A stretch of DNA of 64,000 nucleotides from Sulfurimonas gotlandica GD1 (GTDB lineage: Bacteria; Campylobacterota; Campylobacteria; Campylobacterales; Sulfurimonadaceae): the NCBI RefSeq assembly GCF_000242915.1, contig NZ_AFRZ01000001.1, forward strand, positions 1,364,001 through 1,428,000, written 5' to 3'. Below, one piece after another: positions 44,056 through 52,274 of the stretch. Made by a program: the position numbers and the translations under genes. The first letter of the stretch is position 1. Each line of letters starts with the position of its first letter. Under the pieces are notes generated by a model that saw only the letters and a list, made by a program, of their open reading frames with translations, searched no databases and was not told the origin of the DNA.

Positions 44056-44884
44056 AACCTGTTATGTCTAGAAAGTGTTTTTCTAAATTTGTAGAGCCAT
44101 ATCTAATCTGCTTTATTGCAACTTTCTGTTTTTTCAGTAAATTAAGTGTATCAAAAAGCTTATCTTCACTTGTTTGAATAAAAGAAGAATCTTTGCTTAT
44201 TATCTCTATGGTGATTTTATCGCTTGTTTTATTTGAAAGTAGGTTATCAAGAGTGTTTTGTTCAACAAGTTGTCCATGATTTATAATGGCTACTTCATCA
44301 CATATTTTTTCTATCTCTGCCATATAGTGGCTTGTATATATAACTGTGATACCGAGTTTTTTATACTCCTTAATAGAATCAAGTATCTCATTTCTACTCT
44401 TTGGATCAAGCCCAACTGTTGGCTCATCAAAGTAGATAATTTTTGGATTGTTTAGCAGTCCTATGGCTATGTTTAATCTTCTTTTTTGTCCACCAGAAAG
44501 AGTAGCTGCTCTTTGCTTTAGAAAGTTTTCAAGAGAGTTGATCTCAACAGCTTTGTTATAATCTTCTTTTTTTGCATTTTGTATATCTGCAAAAAAATCA
44601 AGATTTTCTTTAACCGTAAGATTTTCATAAAATGCCAGATGCTGAGGGATAATAGAGCTTATCTGCTTAATCTCTCTTTTTTGGTTTTTAAGATTTAAAC
44701 CAAAGATTTCTACATCACCGCTGTCAATCTCTACAAGACCATTTAAAATAGAGAGGAGGGTTGTTTTACCTGCTCCATTTACACCCAAAAGACCAAAAAT
44801 AGTTCCCTCTTTAATCTCTAAAGAGAGATTGTCTAAGGCTTTTATATCTGCATATGATTTTGAGATATTGGATATTCGTATCAT
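44042..44884 (-). CDS. ABC transporter ATP-binding protein of the pigment cluster
   Basis: A 280-aa ATPase with Walker A GLLGVNGAGKTT, signature LSGGQKRRLNIAIG and Walker B IIYFDEPTVGLDP, of the type that pairs with ABC-2 permeases. The last ~70 residues form a small accessory domain. It begins one nucleotide after the BtrH-domain gene ends. Confidence 0.92.
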   Translation of the reverse strand: MIRISNISKSYADIKALDNLSLEIKEGTIFGLLGVNGAGKTTLLSILNGLVEIDSGDVEIFGLNLKNQKREIKQISSIIPQHLAFYENLTVKENLDFFADIQNAKKEDYNKAVEINSLENFLKQRAATLSGGQKRRLNIAIGLLNNPKIIYFDEPTVGLDPKSRNEILDSIKEYKKLGITVIYTSHYMAEIEKICDEVAIINHGQLVEQNTLDNLLSNKTSDKITIEIISKDSSFIQTSEDKLFDTLNLLKKQKVAIKQIRYGSTNLEKHFLDITGFENA

Positions 44885-45889
44885 CTATTTGTTGCCGTTA
44901 AACTCTAGCATTTTTTTATAGACTTTTGACTCTTCATCGCAGATGAAAAGTAGCATCTTAGAGATAGCTTTGAAGTCTATCTCTTTTTTAGACCTAATTG
45001 ATTTTGCAATCATGAGTGCAAACTCTCTCCATTTATCTCCAACTTCAAGCATCATTTTTGAAGCCTCTATCAGAGTCTCGTCATTCTCAAATAAAAGACT
45101 TGATTCTTGTAAAAAAGAGGCATAAATATATCTAAAACCAGCTCCACCTGTACCTATCTCTTCTTGCATCCGTACGATGTGACCAAGGTATAGTTTTGCA
45201 TACCTTGTATCTTTTGACTCTAGTTTTAAAATTGATTTAGCCAGAGATTTCATAGCCTTTAATCCAGATATAGGAACAGGAGTATTTAGCATAGACTTGG
45301 CTGTTTTTTTAATACTTTTAATAATTGCAGGTTTGATGTCAATATCTGTAGGGACATCAGTAGGATAATATAAAAGACCCTTTGGAGCCATAAGCCCTTT
45401 TGCAAACCTGGCTTTAGACAAAGATGCTCTGTCACACTCAACACTATGTTCAAAAACAGGATCACTGATGAGGTAGTTATCAGCTTCTTTAGCAAATATT
45501 ACCAAGTTATGAGCATTGAAATGAAAGCGCATCTCAGGTGGAAAATATGGAAGCCAATATACAGAAGACTGTGCTCCTACAACTTTTCCTTCATCTAGGA
45601 GTTCATTAAGTCGATTTTCACCCTTTTCTTTGTTTGAGAAGTTCTCAAGTTTCATCTTGATTTTTAGATTTTTCTGAATATTTTTGATGATAGATTTTGG
45701 TAGAGTTCTGTAAGCTACAAGAGGCATACCACCAATCTTAACAAAGGGAAGATACGCAAAGGTTAGTGCTGAAGATAGACCAAAAATCATAGGCTCACTA
45801 AGATTTAGTCCATAGTGCCTAAGAAGTGATGCCATTACACCACTCTCACAATGTGCAGAGTGTGTGTGTTTAAAATCAGTTGCAATCAT
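44885..45889 (-). CDS. BtrH N-terminal domain (DUF4872-type) protein
   Basis: A 334-aa protein opening MIATDFKHTHSAHCESG, with Cys14 as candidate nucleophile, followed by FHFNAHNLVIFAKEADNYLISDP with a histidine and aspartate. This cysteine-protease-like fold is shared with BtrH, an acyl-transferring enzyme of butirosin synthesis that takes an acyl group from an ACP. A role moving an acyl or aryl chain from ACP to another group (for instance joining polyene acid to resorcinol) is plausible, and such genes are common next to darAB. Overlaps the upstream 138-aa gene by 14 nt. Confidence 0.8.
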   Translation of the reverse strand: MIATDFKHTHSAHCESGVMASLLRHYGLNLSEPMIFGLSSALTFAYLPFVKIGGMPLVAYRTLPKSIIKNIQKNLKIKMKLENFSNKEKGENRLNELLDEGKVVGAQSSVYWLPYFPPEMRFHFNAHNLVIFAKEADNYLISDPVFEHSVECDRASLSKARFAKGLMAPKGLLYYPTDVPTDIDIKPAIIKSIKKTAKSMLNTPVPISGLKAMKSLAKSILKLESKDTRYAKLYLGHIVRMQEEIGTGGAGFRYIYASFLQESSLLFENDETLIEASKMMLEVGDKWREFALMIAKSIRSKKEIDFKAISKMLLFICDEESKVYKKMLEFNGNK

Positions 45890-46292
45890 AATCTATATCT
45901 TCCAATACTTGTAATTCTTCTATTGTTTTTCCTAGAGCATCTGCATATACAGACAATCTTTTATTACTTATCTTTTTAAATATTTCTGGTCTGAAATCAC
46001 GGCGTATGGTCCACTTAAAAAAACTGGTTGTCTCGTGCAAAAGCTGTAAATCCATTCTCTCTTTATACATATAATAATATAGAGGCGATTTAATGCCTTT
46101 TTTGACTTCACAGTATGCTGTATGTGCACTATGCTCTAAATCTTCAAGCGCTTGTTTTGTTACAGTCTCTTCAACATTCCAGCCAGTAGAACCAACTACT
46201 TTTATCTCACCATTTTCGCTTTTTGCATAAATGGCTTTTTTGTTGTTTGCATATGTTGAACTATCGTCTTGTGGAACACTATTTATATCCAT
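45876..46292 (-). CDS. Conserved-looking 138-aa protein of the darAB subcluster
   Basis: A 138-aa soluble protein with no signal peptide or membrane helix. The central part, including VTKQALEDLEHSAHTAYCEV and ISNKRLSVYADALGKTIEE, is alpha-helical in character; the segment SPLYYYMYKERMDL is aromatic-rich. I do not recognise a family. It sits between darB (one-nucleotide overlap) and the BtrH-domain gene, so it likely belongs to dialkylresorcinol assembly or transfer. Confidence 0.7.
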   Translation of the reverse strand: MDINSVPQDDSSTYANNKKAIYAKSENGEIKVVGSTGWNVEETVTKQALEDLEHSAHTAYCEVKKGIKSPLYYYMYKERMDLQLLHETTSFFKWTIRRDFRPEIFKKISNKRLSVYADALGKTIEELQVLEDIDYDCN

Positions 46293-47440
46293 TATACAGC
46301 CTCCAGTAGCATAAAAGCTGTTGAAAATCGTCCGCTTTCAGGAATGTAGCATAAAAGCTTATCGCCTTTTTTTACTTTGTTTGAATTAAATAGTTCTTCC
46401 AGCATGATATATATAGATGCTGAGCCGGTATTTCCCTTTGATGAGAGATTGGTAAACCATTTTTCCTGTGGTATGTCACAACCAGCTTTAATCATTTTCT
46501 TATAGACTTCATCTCTAAAGTAATTTGATGAGTAGTGAGGTAAAAACCAGTCTATTTCTTCTGGTTTAAACATCTTTTTTTCCAGCATCTGAGTCAGAGG
46601 TTTTGCTACCGTGTATTCAACTATATTGTCATTTAATAATTTTACATCCTGTTTTAGAGAAAATATAGACTTGTTCAACCACTCTTGTGGAGTATATTGT
46701 CCCCAGCCTTTTAGTGAACCGTCTTCAAGTTTCTCGCATCCGCCATACATGCAGGTATCTAAAACATTTGCATAAGATATAGAAAAAATTTTATCTATTT
46801 TAAGACAAAGAGAGGTCTCATTTGGTTTAGCACTAAGTGCCATAGCTCCAGCGCCATCACTTAGCATCCATCTTAAAAAGTCTTTCTCAAATGCAATCTC
46901 TTGATTTTTCTCCAGCATCTCTACGCTACTCTGAATCTCAGGAGTAAAGTTTTCAGCTCTCATAATTGCTGATGAGTTTTCACTGCCAGTTGCAATTGCA
47001 ACATCTGCATCACCAGATTTGATAGAGGTGTAAGCATACTTTAAAGCGGTAATCCCACTAAGGCAGATTCCAGCAGTAGATACAACTTCAAGAGGCTCGC
47101 ATCCAAGCTCTCCATGAACCATAATGGCATGATTTGGCATAAGTTGATCAGGCAGTGTTGTTCCACATGCTAAAACATCAACACTGTCTAAATCAAGACC
47201 ATCTTTTTGAAGCCCTCTTATCGCTTGGGCTGTTAGCTGAGTGTTAGTATGAGTTGCTTTTCTAGTCTTTGGGTCAATCGCATAATATCTGTTTATAATC
47301 TTGTTTGATTTAAGTATTATTCTTCTTGCACGAGATGGTCTATCTCCAACTTGTCCAAGTACTTTTTCAATATTTTCATTGTCAATTGGATCATTTGGCA
47401 GGAATGCTGAAATCTTATTTATATATACTTCTCTCAACAT
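46292..47440 (-). CDS. darB: KAS III-like ketosynthase (DarB type)
   Basis: A 382-aa FabH-like enzyme with Cys126 in STAGICLSGITALKYA, His in FLPHYSSNYFRDEV and Asn in SSKGNTGSASIYIML. Its N-terminus (MLREVYINKISAFLPNDPID) and length differ from housekeeping FabH (~325 aa). DarB joins two beta-keto acyl units en route to the resorcinol ring, working with DarA. darA lies six nucleotides upstream in the transcript. Name taken from context and resemblance. Confidence 0.85.
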   Translation of the reverse strand: MLREVYINKISAFLPNDPIDNENIEKVLGQVGDRPSRARRIILKSNKIINRYYAIDPKTRKATHTNTQLTAQAIRGLQKDGLDLDSVDVLACGTTLPDQLMPNHAIMVHGELGCEPLEVVSTAGICLSGITALKYAYTSIKSGDADVAIATGSENSSAIMRAENFTPEIQSSVEMLEKNQEIAFEKDFLRWMLSDGAGAMALSAKPNETSLCLKIDKIFSISYANVLDTCMYGGCEKLEDGSLKGWGQYTPQEWLNKSIFSLKQDVKLLNDNIVEYTVAKPLTQMLEKKMFKPEEIDWFLPHYSSNYFRDEVYKKMIKAGCDIPQEKWFTNLSSKGNTGSASIYIMLEELFNSNKVKKGDKLLCYIPESGRFSTAFMLLEAV

Positions 47441-47446
47441 AAGCCC

Positions 47447-48358
47447 TTATCTTCCACTTGGTAATTCATAATGTTCTTCCATCGTTTTAAGTTTTTCTTT
47501 TTGAAATATGTTTAAAATTTTTCTAGCAATTATATTTATTGGTATAACTGTTAATATCAGAGTAATTAAAAAAGTTACATATATTGTTATCGTTATCTTT
47601 CTCCCAAGTGAGTACTTTTTTCCTGATGCTTTTATAAGTTTGCTCCAGATTTTAAAGCTTCTGTCTGCTATTTTCTCGGTAGCTATAAGTTTTCCATTTA
47701 CAGTTGCCGCACCTAAGTTTTTAAGGAGTGCTTCACCAGTTTTTTCTCTGTCTTGATGAAGTGCTTCGTTTAATCTTTTACCAAATCTCGAAGCTTCTTG
47801 TATTTCAGACTCTTTGATTCCCGCAGGTGGAAAAAATGCAAATGATTCTTTATTGCCAGTTAGAAGAAATTTTGGAAGTGTTACAAGGCTAAGAACACTG
47901 CCTCCTTGATCTGTTAAAGCTACATGGTCTATGAGCTTTGCATCAACTGTTTGTAGCATATCTTTGATTTTTTCTTGAGCTAAAACCCACATGTCACGAC
48001 AGGCTACGAGTGTAACGACAGGCTTGTTTTTAAAGATTTGTTTTGCTTGAGCTGATTGCATAAAAGCAGTGATGGGAATAGATGGAGCCATATACCAAAC
48101 TGTATATCCTAAGATAATCAAGTCATAATCATCTTCTAAATCTTCAAGCTCATTAATCTCGCAACCATCCATAAAAACTGACTCTGGAAATTCATCAAAG
48201 AATTGGTAAAATGGCCAAGGAAAAGGGTACTTTACTTTTGGTGTAATTGCTTTTATGTCCAGTTTTATCTCTTCATCTGATAAATCAGATACAAAACTAT
48301 CAATAACGCGTTTAAGCTGTCCTGTTTGTGAGTAGTAAAGTACTAAAACTTTTTTCAT
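47447..48358 (-). CDS. darA: Flavodoxin-like dialkylresorcinol condensing enzyme (DarA type)
   Basis: A 303-aa protein. The N-terminal ~190 residues look like flavodoxin (VLVLYYSQTGQLKRVIDSF, an FMN phosphate-loop pattern; ILGYTVWYMAPSIPITAFM). The C-terminus has two membrane helices (about 255-285, ITIYVTFLITLILTVIPINI). This matches proteins annotated as DarA next to darB in Bacteroidetes flexirubin and dialkylresorcinol clusters. DarA is thought to close and aromatise the ring. It overlaps the acyltransferase gene by 4 nt. Confidence 0.8.
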   Translation of the reverse strand: MKKVLVLYYSQTGQLKRVIDSFVSDLSDEEIKLDIKAITPKVKYPFPWPFYQFFDEFPESVFMDGCEINELEDLEDDYDLIILGYTVWYMAPSIPITAFMQSAQAKQIFKNKPVVTLVACRDMWVLAQEKIKDMLQTVDAKLIDHVALTDQGGSVLSLVTLPKFLLTGNKESFAFFPPAGIKESEIQEASRFGKRLNEALHQDREKTGEALLKNLGAATVNGKLIATEKIADRSFKIWSKLIKASGKKYSLGRKITITIYVTFLITLILTVIPINIIARKILNIFQKEKLKTMEEHYELPSGR

Positions 48359-49206
48359 ACATTTGTCTTTTTAAAAAAATCATAAAAATTATACCATTGA
48401 TTAGGATGTTTTTTTATTGTTTTCTGTAAGATATTCGTATAATCTTGAGACATTTGCTCTATAGAGCCATCTTCAATCAGTTCTAAGTTTATGTCGTATT
48501 TATTTAGTGAATAATTTGTAACAAAGATAGCTACAAGAGGCTTTTTAACTCTAAGAGCAATTTCAAATGGGTTTTTATTTATTAGTACATTTTTATTTAA
48601 AAACTCTACTTTTACAGTTTTAGTTTTATCTACAGCTCTATCTGCCATCATCGCTACTAACTCTTTGTTCATTAGAGCATTTGCTATTTGAATATTTGCA
48701 GAGATTGCACCTTGATTTAGGTCTATAATCTTTACTCTTTGCTCATTCTCTCTTTCATTGTTTTTCTCTACTTGTTGGATGTTTTCTTTTGTGTTTTCAC
48801 GCATAACTATGCTCATTGGTGGAAGTTCATCGTTTAGACAGTGAGCGGCACTTGCCCAACTTCCAACATGAGAAAGCAATATAATGCCACCATTTTCATT
48901 GAGTAGTTTTATGACGTCACTATTGTGTACGCAAAAAGTCAAATCTTCAGGTTTTATACGAGAGACAAATCTATCAAAGATTGAGATAGCAAACATTTTT
49001 AAGTGATTAAAATAGCTTTTATTGGTTAGTTTTATCCCTTGATTGTCATAATAGCTTTTCATAGACTTTTTTACACTTGGTGCAAAAAAGAGGTAATAAA
49101 GAGCGACAAAGTTCAGTATAAAAGCAACTAAGTTATAGCCAAAAATATTATATGCAAAGAGTAGCAGTTTATACCCATATGCATTTCCTCGTTGCTTTAT
49201 TTCCAC
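48355..49206 (-). CDS. LpxL/HtrB-like lipid acyltransferase
   Basis: A 283-aa membrane-anchored acyltransferase with the H-x4-[D/E/S]-like motif in LLSHVGSWASAAHCL and VAMMADRAVD, typical of the lipid A acyltransferase superfamily. In many aryl polyene clusters this activity is fused to a glycosyltransferase; here it is a separate gene overlapping the glycosyltransferase gene by 10 nt. It probably adds acyl chain to the lipid anchor of the product. Confidence 0.82.
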   Translation of the reverse strand: MEIKQRGNAYGYKLLLFAYNIFGYNLVAFILNFVALYYLFFAPSVKKSMKSYYDNQGIKLTNKSYFNHLKMFAISIFDRFVSRIKPEDLTFCVHNSDVIKLLNENGGIILLSHVGSWASAAHCLNDELPPMSIVMRENTKENIQQVEKNNERENEQRVKIIDLNQGAISANIQIANALMNKELVAMMADRAVDKTKTVKVEFLNKNVLINKNPFEIALRVKKPLVAIFVTNYSLNKYDINLELIEDGSIEQMSQDYTNILQKTIKKHPNQWYNFYDFFKKTNV

Positions 49207-49883
49207 AACCAGCCTCTAAGTAGAAGATATCTCTGCATAAGCAGTTTTATGTGAAGCAGAGTTATATGTACATTGTCCCAAAGTTTATCAAAGTGAGAAA
49301 CTCTTTCTCCGTGCGGTGGATAGTAGCACTCAACTTCTACATCTTTAATCTTCCCGCCCCTGTATGAGTGATGTACCAATATCTCAACTTCAAAATCAAA
49401 ACGACGATTCGTAAGTGGGAGTTCCAGTATAGAAACAGGGTACATTCTAAAACCGCTCTGTGTATCACTTAGAGATTTTAGAGTCTCGAGCATAATCCAG
49501 AAGTTACTGAATTTTCTGCCAAACTTTGAACTATTTGGAATATTTTCCTGCTCGAAGTTACGGTTTCCTATAACAATGGTCTCATCTTCGTATGCATCTG
49601 TCAGCTTTTGAATCTGTGAGCTTAGATGCTGTTTGTCTGCATCTACACTCACAAAAGAGTCATAACCCAACTCTTTTGCTTTCTTTGCCCCACTTAAAAT
49701 TGCTTCACCCTTACCCATATTGATAGGATGCGTAACTAATTCTATATCCAAATTTTCAGCATCTACGGGCTTGTCTGAGCCATCATCTACAACTATAACT
49801 TTGTAGCCATAACTTAAAACATCTTCAATGACTTCTTTGATGTATGGAGAGTTGTAAACTGGAATAACTATACAAAAATTCAC
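49197..49883 (-). CDS. Family 2 glycosyltransferase
   Basis: A 228-aa GT2 enzyme: FCIVIPVYNSPYIKEVIEDV, VVDDGSD, the DxD metal site in VSVDADKQH, then TQSGFRMYP and FDFEVEILVHH. It has a C-terminal amphipathic helix (LHIKLLMQRYLLLRGWLW) that may bind the membrane. Members of this group in aryl polyene clusters are thought to decorate the lipid anchor. Sugar donor unknown. Confidence 0.87.
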   Translation of the reverse strand: MNFCIVIPVYNSPYIKEVIEDVLSYGYKVIVVDDGSDKPVDAENLDIELVTHPINMGKGEAILSGAKKAKELGYDSFVSVDADKQHLSSQIQKLTDAYEDETIVIGNRNFEQENIPNSSKFGRKFSNFWIMLETLKSLSDTQSGFRMYPVSILELPLTNRRFDFEVEILVHHSYRGGKIKDVEVECYYPPHGERVSHFDKLWDNVHITLLHIKLLMQRYLLLRGWLWK

Positions 49884-50173
49884 AGGCTGAAACTTGCTAC
49901 TTCTGCATCTTGGCAGAATACTCTGAATTTGTTGTCATTTCTTTCATATTTGATTGTCTGAGAAGGAGTGATTATTTTAGTGAATTTTGCCTTTTTTATC
50001 GTAGTGATATCGAGGTCAAAAACATCTGCAACTATTTCAAAATGCACAAATCCAGGTAAAATTGGTTGAGTTGGAAAGTGGGCTTTAAAAATCGGGTGAT
50101 TTTCATCACAAAATTCCACTATAGCACTTGCTTCGTCTTTGTGCAAGAGCGTGTATAACTTATCAATTAGCAT
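49880..50173 (-). CDS. Hot-dog fold 3-hydroxyacyl-ACP dehydratase (ApeI-like)
   Basis: A 97-aa FabZ/FabA-like single hot-dog domain with the catalytic HFPTQPILPGFVHFE loop containing the conserved His and the proline-glycine pair. It would dehydrate 3-hydroxyacyl-ACP to a trans-2-enoyl unit. It is the first gene of the main cluster transcript; its ribosome site AAGAG lies 4 nt before the ATG. Confidence 0.85.
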   Translation of the reverse strand: MLIDKLYTLLHKDEASAIVEFCDENHPIFKAHFPTQPILPGFVHFEIVADVFDLDITTIKKAKFTKIITPSQTIKYERNDNKFRVFCQDAEVASFSL

Positions 50174-50270
50174 ATTACTCTTTTTAAAATTTATAAATTA
50201 TTTTACCCTGTTTATGCTAAAAATAAACAAAGCTTTAGTACAATTGATACAATTTTAAAAAGGCAAAATC
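50174..50270. promoter_or_regulatory. Divergent promoter region of the main pigment operon and the lipoprotein gene
   Basis: This 97-nt AT-rich gap drives transcription both ways. On the plus strand TACAAT repeats (around 50239 and 50248) are candidate -10 elements; on the minus strand TAAAAT/TATAAA near 50190-50205 fit. All twenty-three genes from 49880-50173 down to 29303 are close or overlapping, so this may be the one main promoter for over 20 kb. Exact sites are a guess. Confidence 0.45.
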
Positions 50271-50468
50271 ATGAAATATTTTTTTATATTAATAGCAGCA
50301 TTATTACTTACTACAGGCTGTACAAAAAAAGAGTTTAAAACAAATTGGCATAATGTAAAAGATGGTACATCAAAGAGATGGAATGATGGCAAAAAAGATT
50401 TTAAAAAGTCTACAGAAGAGTATGAAGAGAATAAGAAAAAAGACACTAATACAACTAAAGCTAACTAA
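50271..50468 (+). CDS. Small lipoprotein
   Basis: A 65-aa protein with a signal peptide and lipobox LLLTTGC (Cys17), leaving a highly charged mature chain rich in Lys, Glu and Asn. A good ribosome site (AAAGG) precedes the ATG. It is linked to the methyltransferase gene by a TAATG overlap. Function unknown. Confidence 0.75.
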   Translation: MKYFFILIAALLLTTGCTKKEFKTNWHNVKDGTSKRWNDGKKDFKKSTEEYEENKKKDTNTTKAN

Positions 50469-51532
50469 TGTTTGAAAGTGATGACATAAGCGGAGAAAAA
50501 GCTCTTTTAGAAGCTCAAAAAATTGCTTTTGGTCCAGTAGTTTTTCAAACGGCAAGATTACTTCGTGATTGGGGAGTTTTTGAACTACTTCAAAATAACA
50601 GAAAAGGCTTTAGTGTAGAAACTATTTCAAACAAGCTTGGCTTAACGCTTTATGCGGCACAAATCTTATGTGAGTCAGGTTTCAGTATGGGTGCATTGAA
50701 GTTAGAAAATGATATTTACACATTAACAAAAATTGGTTATTTCCTACTAAATGATGAGATGACAAGAGTTAATATGGACTTTAATCATGATGTGAATTAT
50801 CAAGGGCTATTCTTCTTAGATGAAGCACTTAAAACACAAAAACCATCAGGACTACACGAAACATTTTCAAAAGAGGAAACGATTTATCCTATACTATCTG
50901 AACTACCGCCAAAGGCAAAGCAGAGTTGGTTCGCTTTTGATCACTTCTACTCAGATGCTGCCTTTGTGAAGCTTGTGGATATTATGAGTCAAAAAGGTAT
51001 TAAAAAGCTTCTTGAACCTGGTGGAAATACTGGAAAATGGTCTATCGCATTAACTAAAGTATCACCTGATACTACGGTTACAATCCTTGATCATCAAGGT
51101 CAAATAGACGTTGCTATACAAAATGCAGATGCAAACGGTGTTGGTGAGAGAGTTGATGGTATTGCTATAGACTTGCTTGATCACAGCATACCTTTTCCAA
51201 ATGGGTTTGACGGTGTTTGGATGAGTCAGTTCTTGGATTGTTTTGCTCCGCAAGATATAATCGCACTTTTAAAACGTTCCAAAGAAGCCTTAAACAAGGA
51301 TGGAAGAGTTTATATAGTTGAACCATTTTGGGATAGACAAAGTCATGAGATTGGTTCATACTGTCTCATAAACACATCACCATATTTTACGGCTCTTGCA
51401 AATGGAACAAGTAAAATGTATAGAGCAAGCGAAATGAAAAAGTTTGCAAATGAAGCTGGTCTTGAGGTCGAAGAAGAAATAAATGGTCTTGGCTTTGGTC
51501 ATACTTTAATGATATGTAAGGTTAAGGGATAA
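50468..51532 (+). CDS. SAM-dependent (O-)methyltransferase
   Basis: A 354-aa class I methyltransferase with an N-terminal winged-helix dimerisation region (FQTARLLRDWGVFELLQN, FSVETISNKLGLTLYAAQIL) and a SAM-binding motif LLEPGGNTGKWSIALTKV, then VTILDHQGQ. This layout is that of plant-type O-methyltransferases and crtF-like enzymes. Because it sits next to the pigment genes, methylating a phenolic or resorcinol hydroxyl is a fair guess. It is transcribed away from the cluster. Confidence 0.85.
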   Translation: MFESDDISGEKALLEAQKIAFGPVVFQTARLLRDWGVFELLQNNRKGFSVETISNKLGLTLYAAQILCESGFSMGALKLENDIYTLTKIGYFLLNDEMTRVNMDFNHDVNYQGLFFLDEALKTQKPSGLHETFSKEETIYPILSELPPKAKQSWFAFDHFYSDAAFVKLVDIMSQKGIKKLLEPGGNTGKWSIALTKVSPDTTVTILDHQGQIDVAIQNADANGVGERVDGIAIDLLDHSIPFPNGFDGVWMSQFLDCFAPQDIIALLKRSKEALNKDGRVYIVEPFWDRQSHEIGSYCLINTSPYFTALANGTSKMYRASEMKKFANEAGLEVEEEINGLGFGHTLMICKVKG

Positions 51533-51555
51533 CCTTACATTTTTACTTGTAGATA

Positions 51556-52122
51556 TTAAGTAGCCCCACCAATAATTTCTACAACTCTGTTATCTTGAAA
51601 TTTATATTGAGAAGTTTTAAATCGGTGATCCCAATATTTCCATAAATCAGCTTTTAGAGAAAGGGTCTGGTGTAAAGGTGGATAACCGCGAGCCAGTAAA
51701 ACCTCGTCTTTTGTCATACCTACCACGACTTTACCATTTTTAATATTTTCTTTTACAGCTTCATCATATTTAGATAAATCTACTGTGCTTTTAGCAAACA
51801 ATCTATTTAACATCTCAGAGGTATCAATCTTTGTGTATTTAGTTGATGTAGTATACGTTATTTCAGCACCAAGATATTTAAATACAATGCCATTATTACT
51901 GGCACTTATAATTTTAACTTGTGCGTTTATTGGTATAAGCAAACCTCTCGAAAAGTTAAGACCTTGTACTTTATTTTTTTCTGTCCACATAGCCACCTGT
52001 GTGTATAGTGAAGCTTGAGAATCTACTAAAGTTTGCTGTGCAGGTGTCAGTTTGGCCGGGCCACAACCAAGCATAATAAGTGTTGTAAAAAATAATACTA
52101 GAACCGAAAGTGTTTTTTTCAT
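51556..52122 (-). CDS. Lipoprotein of unknown function
   Basis: A 188-aa lipoprotein with lipobox IMLGC (about Cys18). I start at the ATG at 52122 (MKKTLSVLVLFFTT), which has AAGGAAAA about 6 nt upstream; the open frame extends 32 codons further but not as plausible protein. The C-terminal half, with VVGMTKDEVLLARGYPPLHQ, resembles SmpA/OmlA-like (BamE) folds in which a Gly-Met-Thr start of a helix is followed by a 'G.P' turn. No clear partner nearby. Confidence 0.75.
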   Translation of the reverse strand: MKKTLSVLVLFFTTLIMLGCGPAKLTPAQQTLVDSQASLYTQVAMWTEKNKVQGLNFSRGLLIPINAQVKIISASNNGIVFKYLGAEITYTTSTKYTKIDTSEMLNRLFAKSTVDLSKYDEAVKENIKNGKVVVGMTKDEVLLARGYPPLHQTLSLKADLWKYWDHRFKTSQYKFQDNRVVEIIGGAT

Positions 52123-52244
52123 TGTTTTTTCCTTGAAAAATTTAATATCATGGTATTTAAAATATTCTTTTGTGTTGCTGAATATATAGTGAAGTAATTT
52201 TAGTAAATTAATAAACAATAGTTTTAAAAATAAAAATAAAATGA

Positions 52245-52250
52245 TATAAT
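52245..52250 (+). promoter_or_regulatory. -10 element of the caspase-like operon
   Basis: TATAAT at 52245-52250 lies 25 nt before the ATG at 52275, with AAGGG as the ribosome site. The 152-nt gap also contains the promoter of the opposite lipoprotein gene; nothing else stands out. Confidence 0.5.
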
Positions 52251-52274
52251 TAAAACAAAAATAAGGGTTTTTTC

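Noticed and set aside
42970-44884. ABC-2 exporter as antibiotic resistance or toxin export system
   Set aside because: It is embedded by overlapping genes in the pigment operon and such exporters are usual in flexirubin clusters.
46292-47440. Housekeeping FabH
   Set aside because: Length, N-terminus and position beside darA and the BtrH gene favour a DarB-type enzyme.
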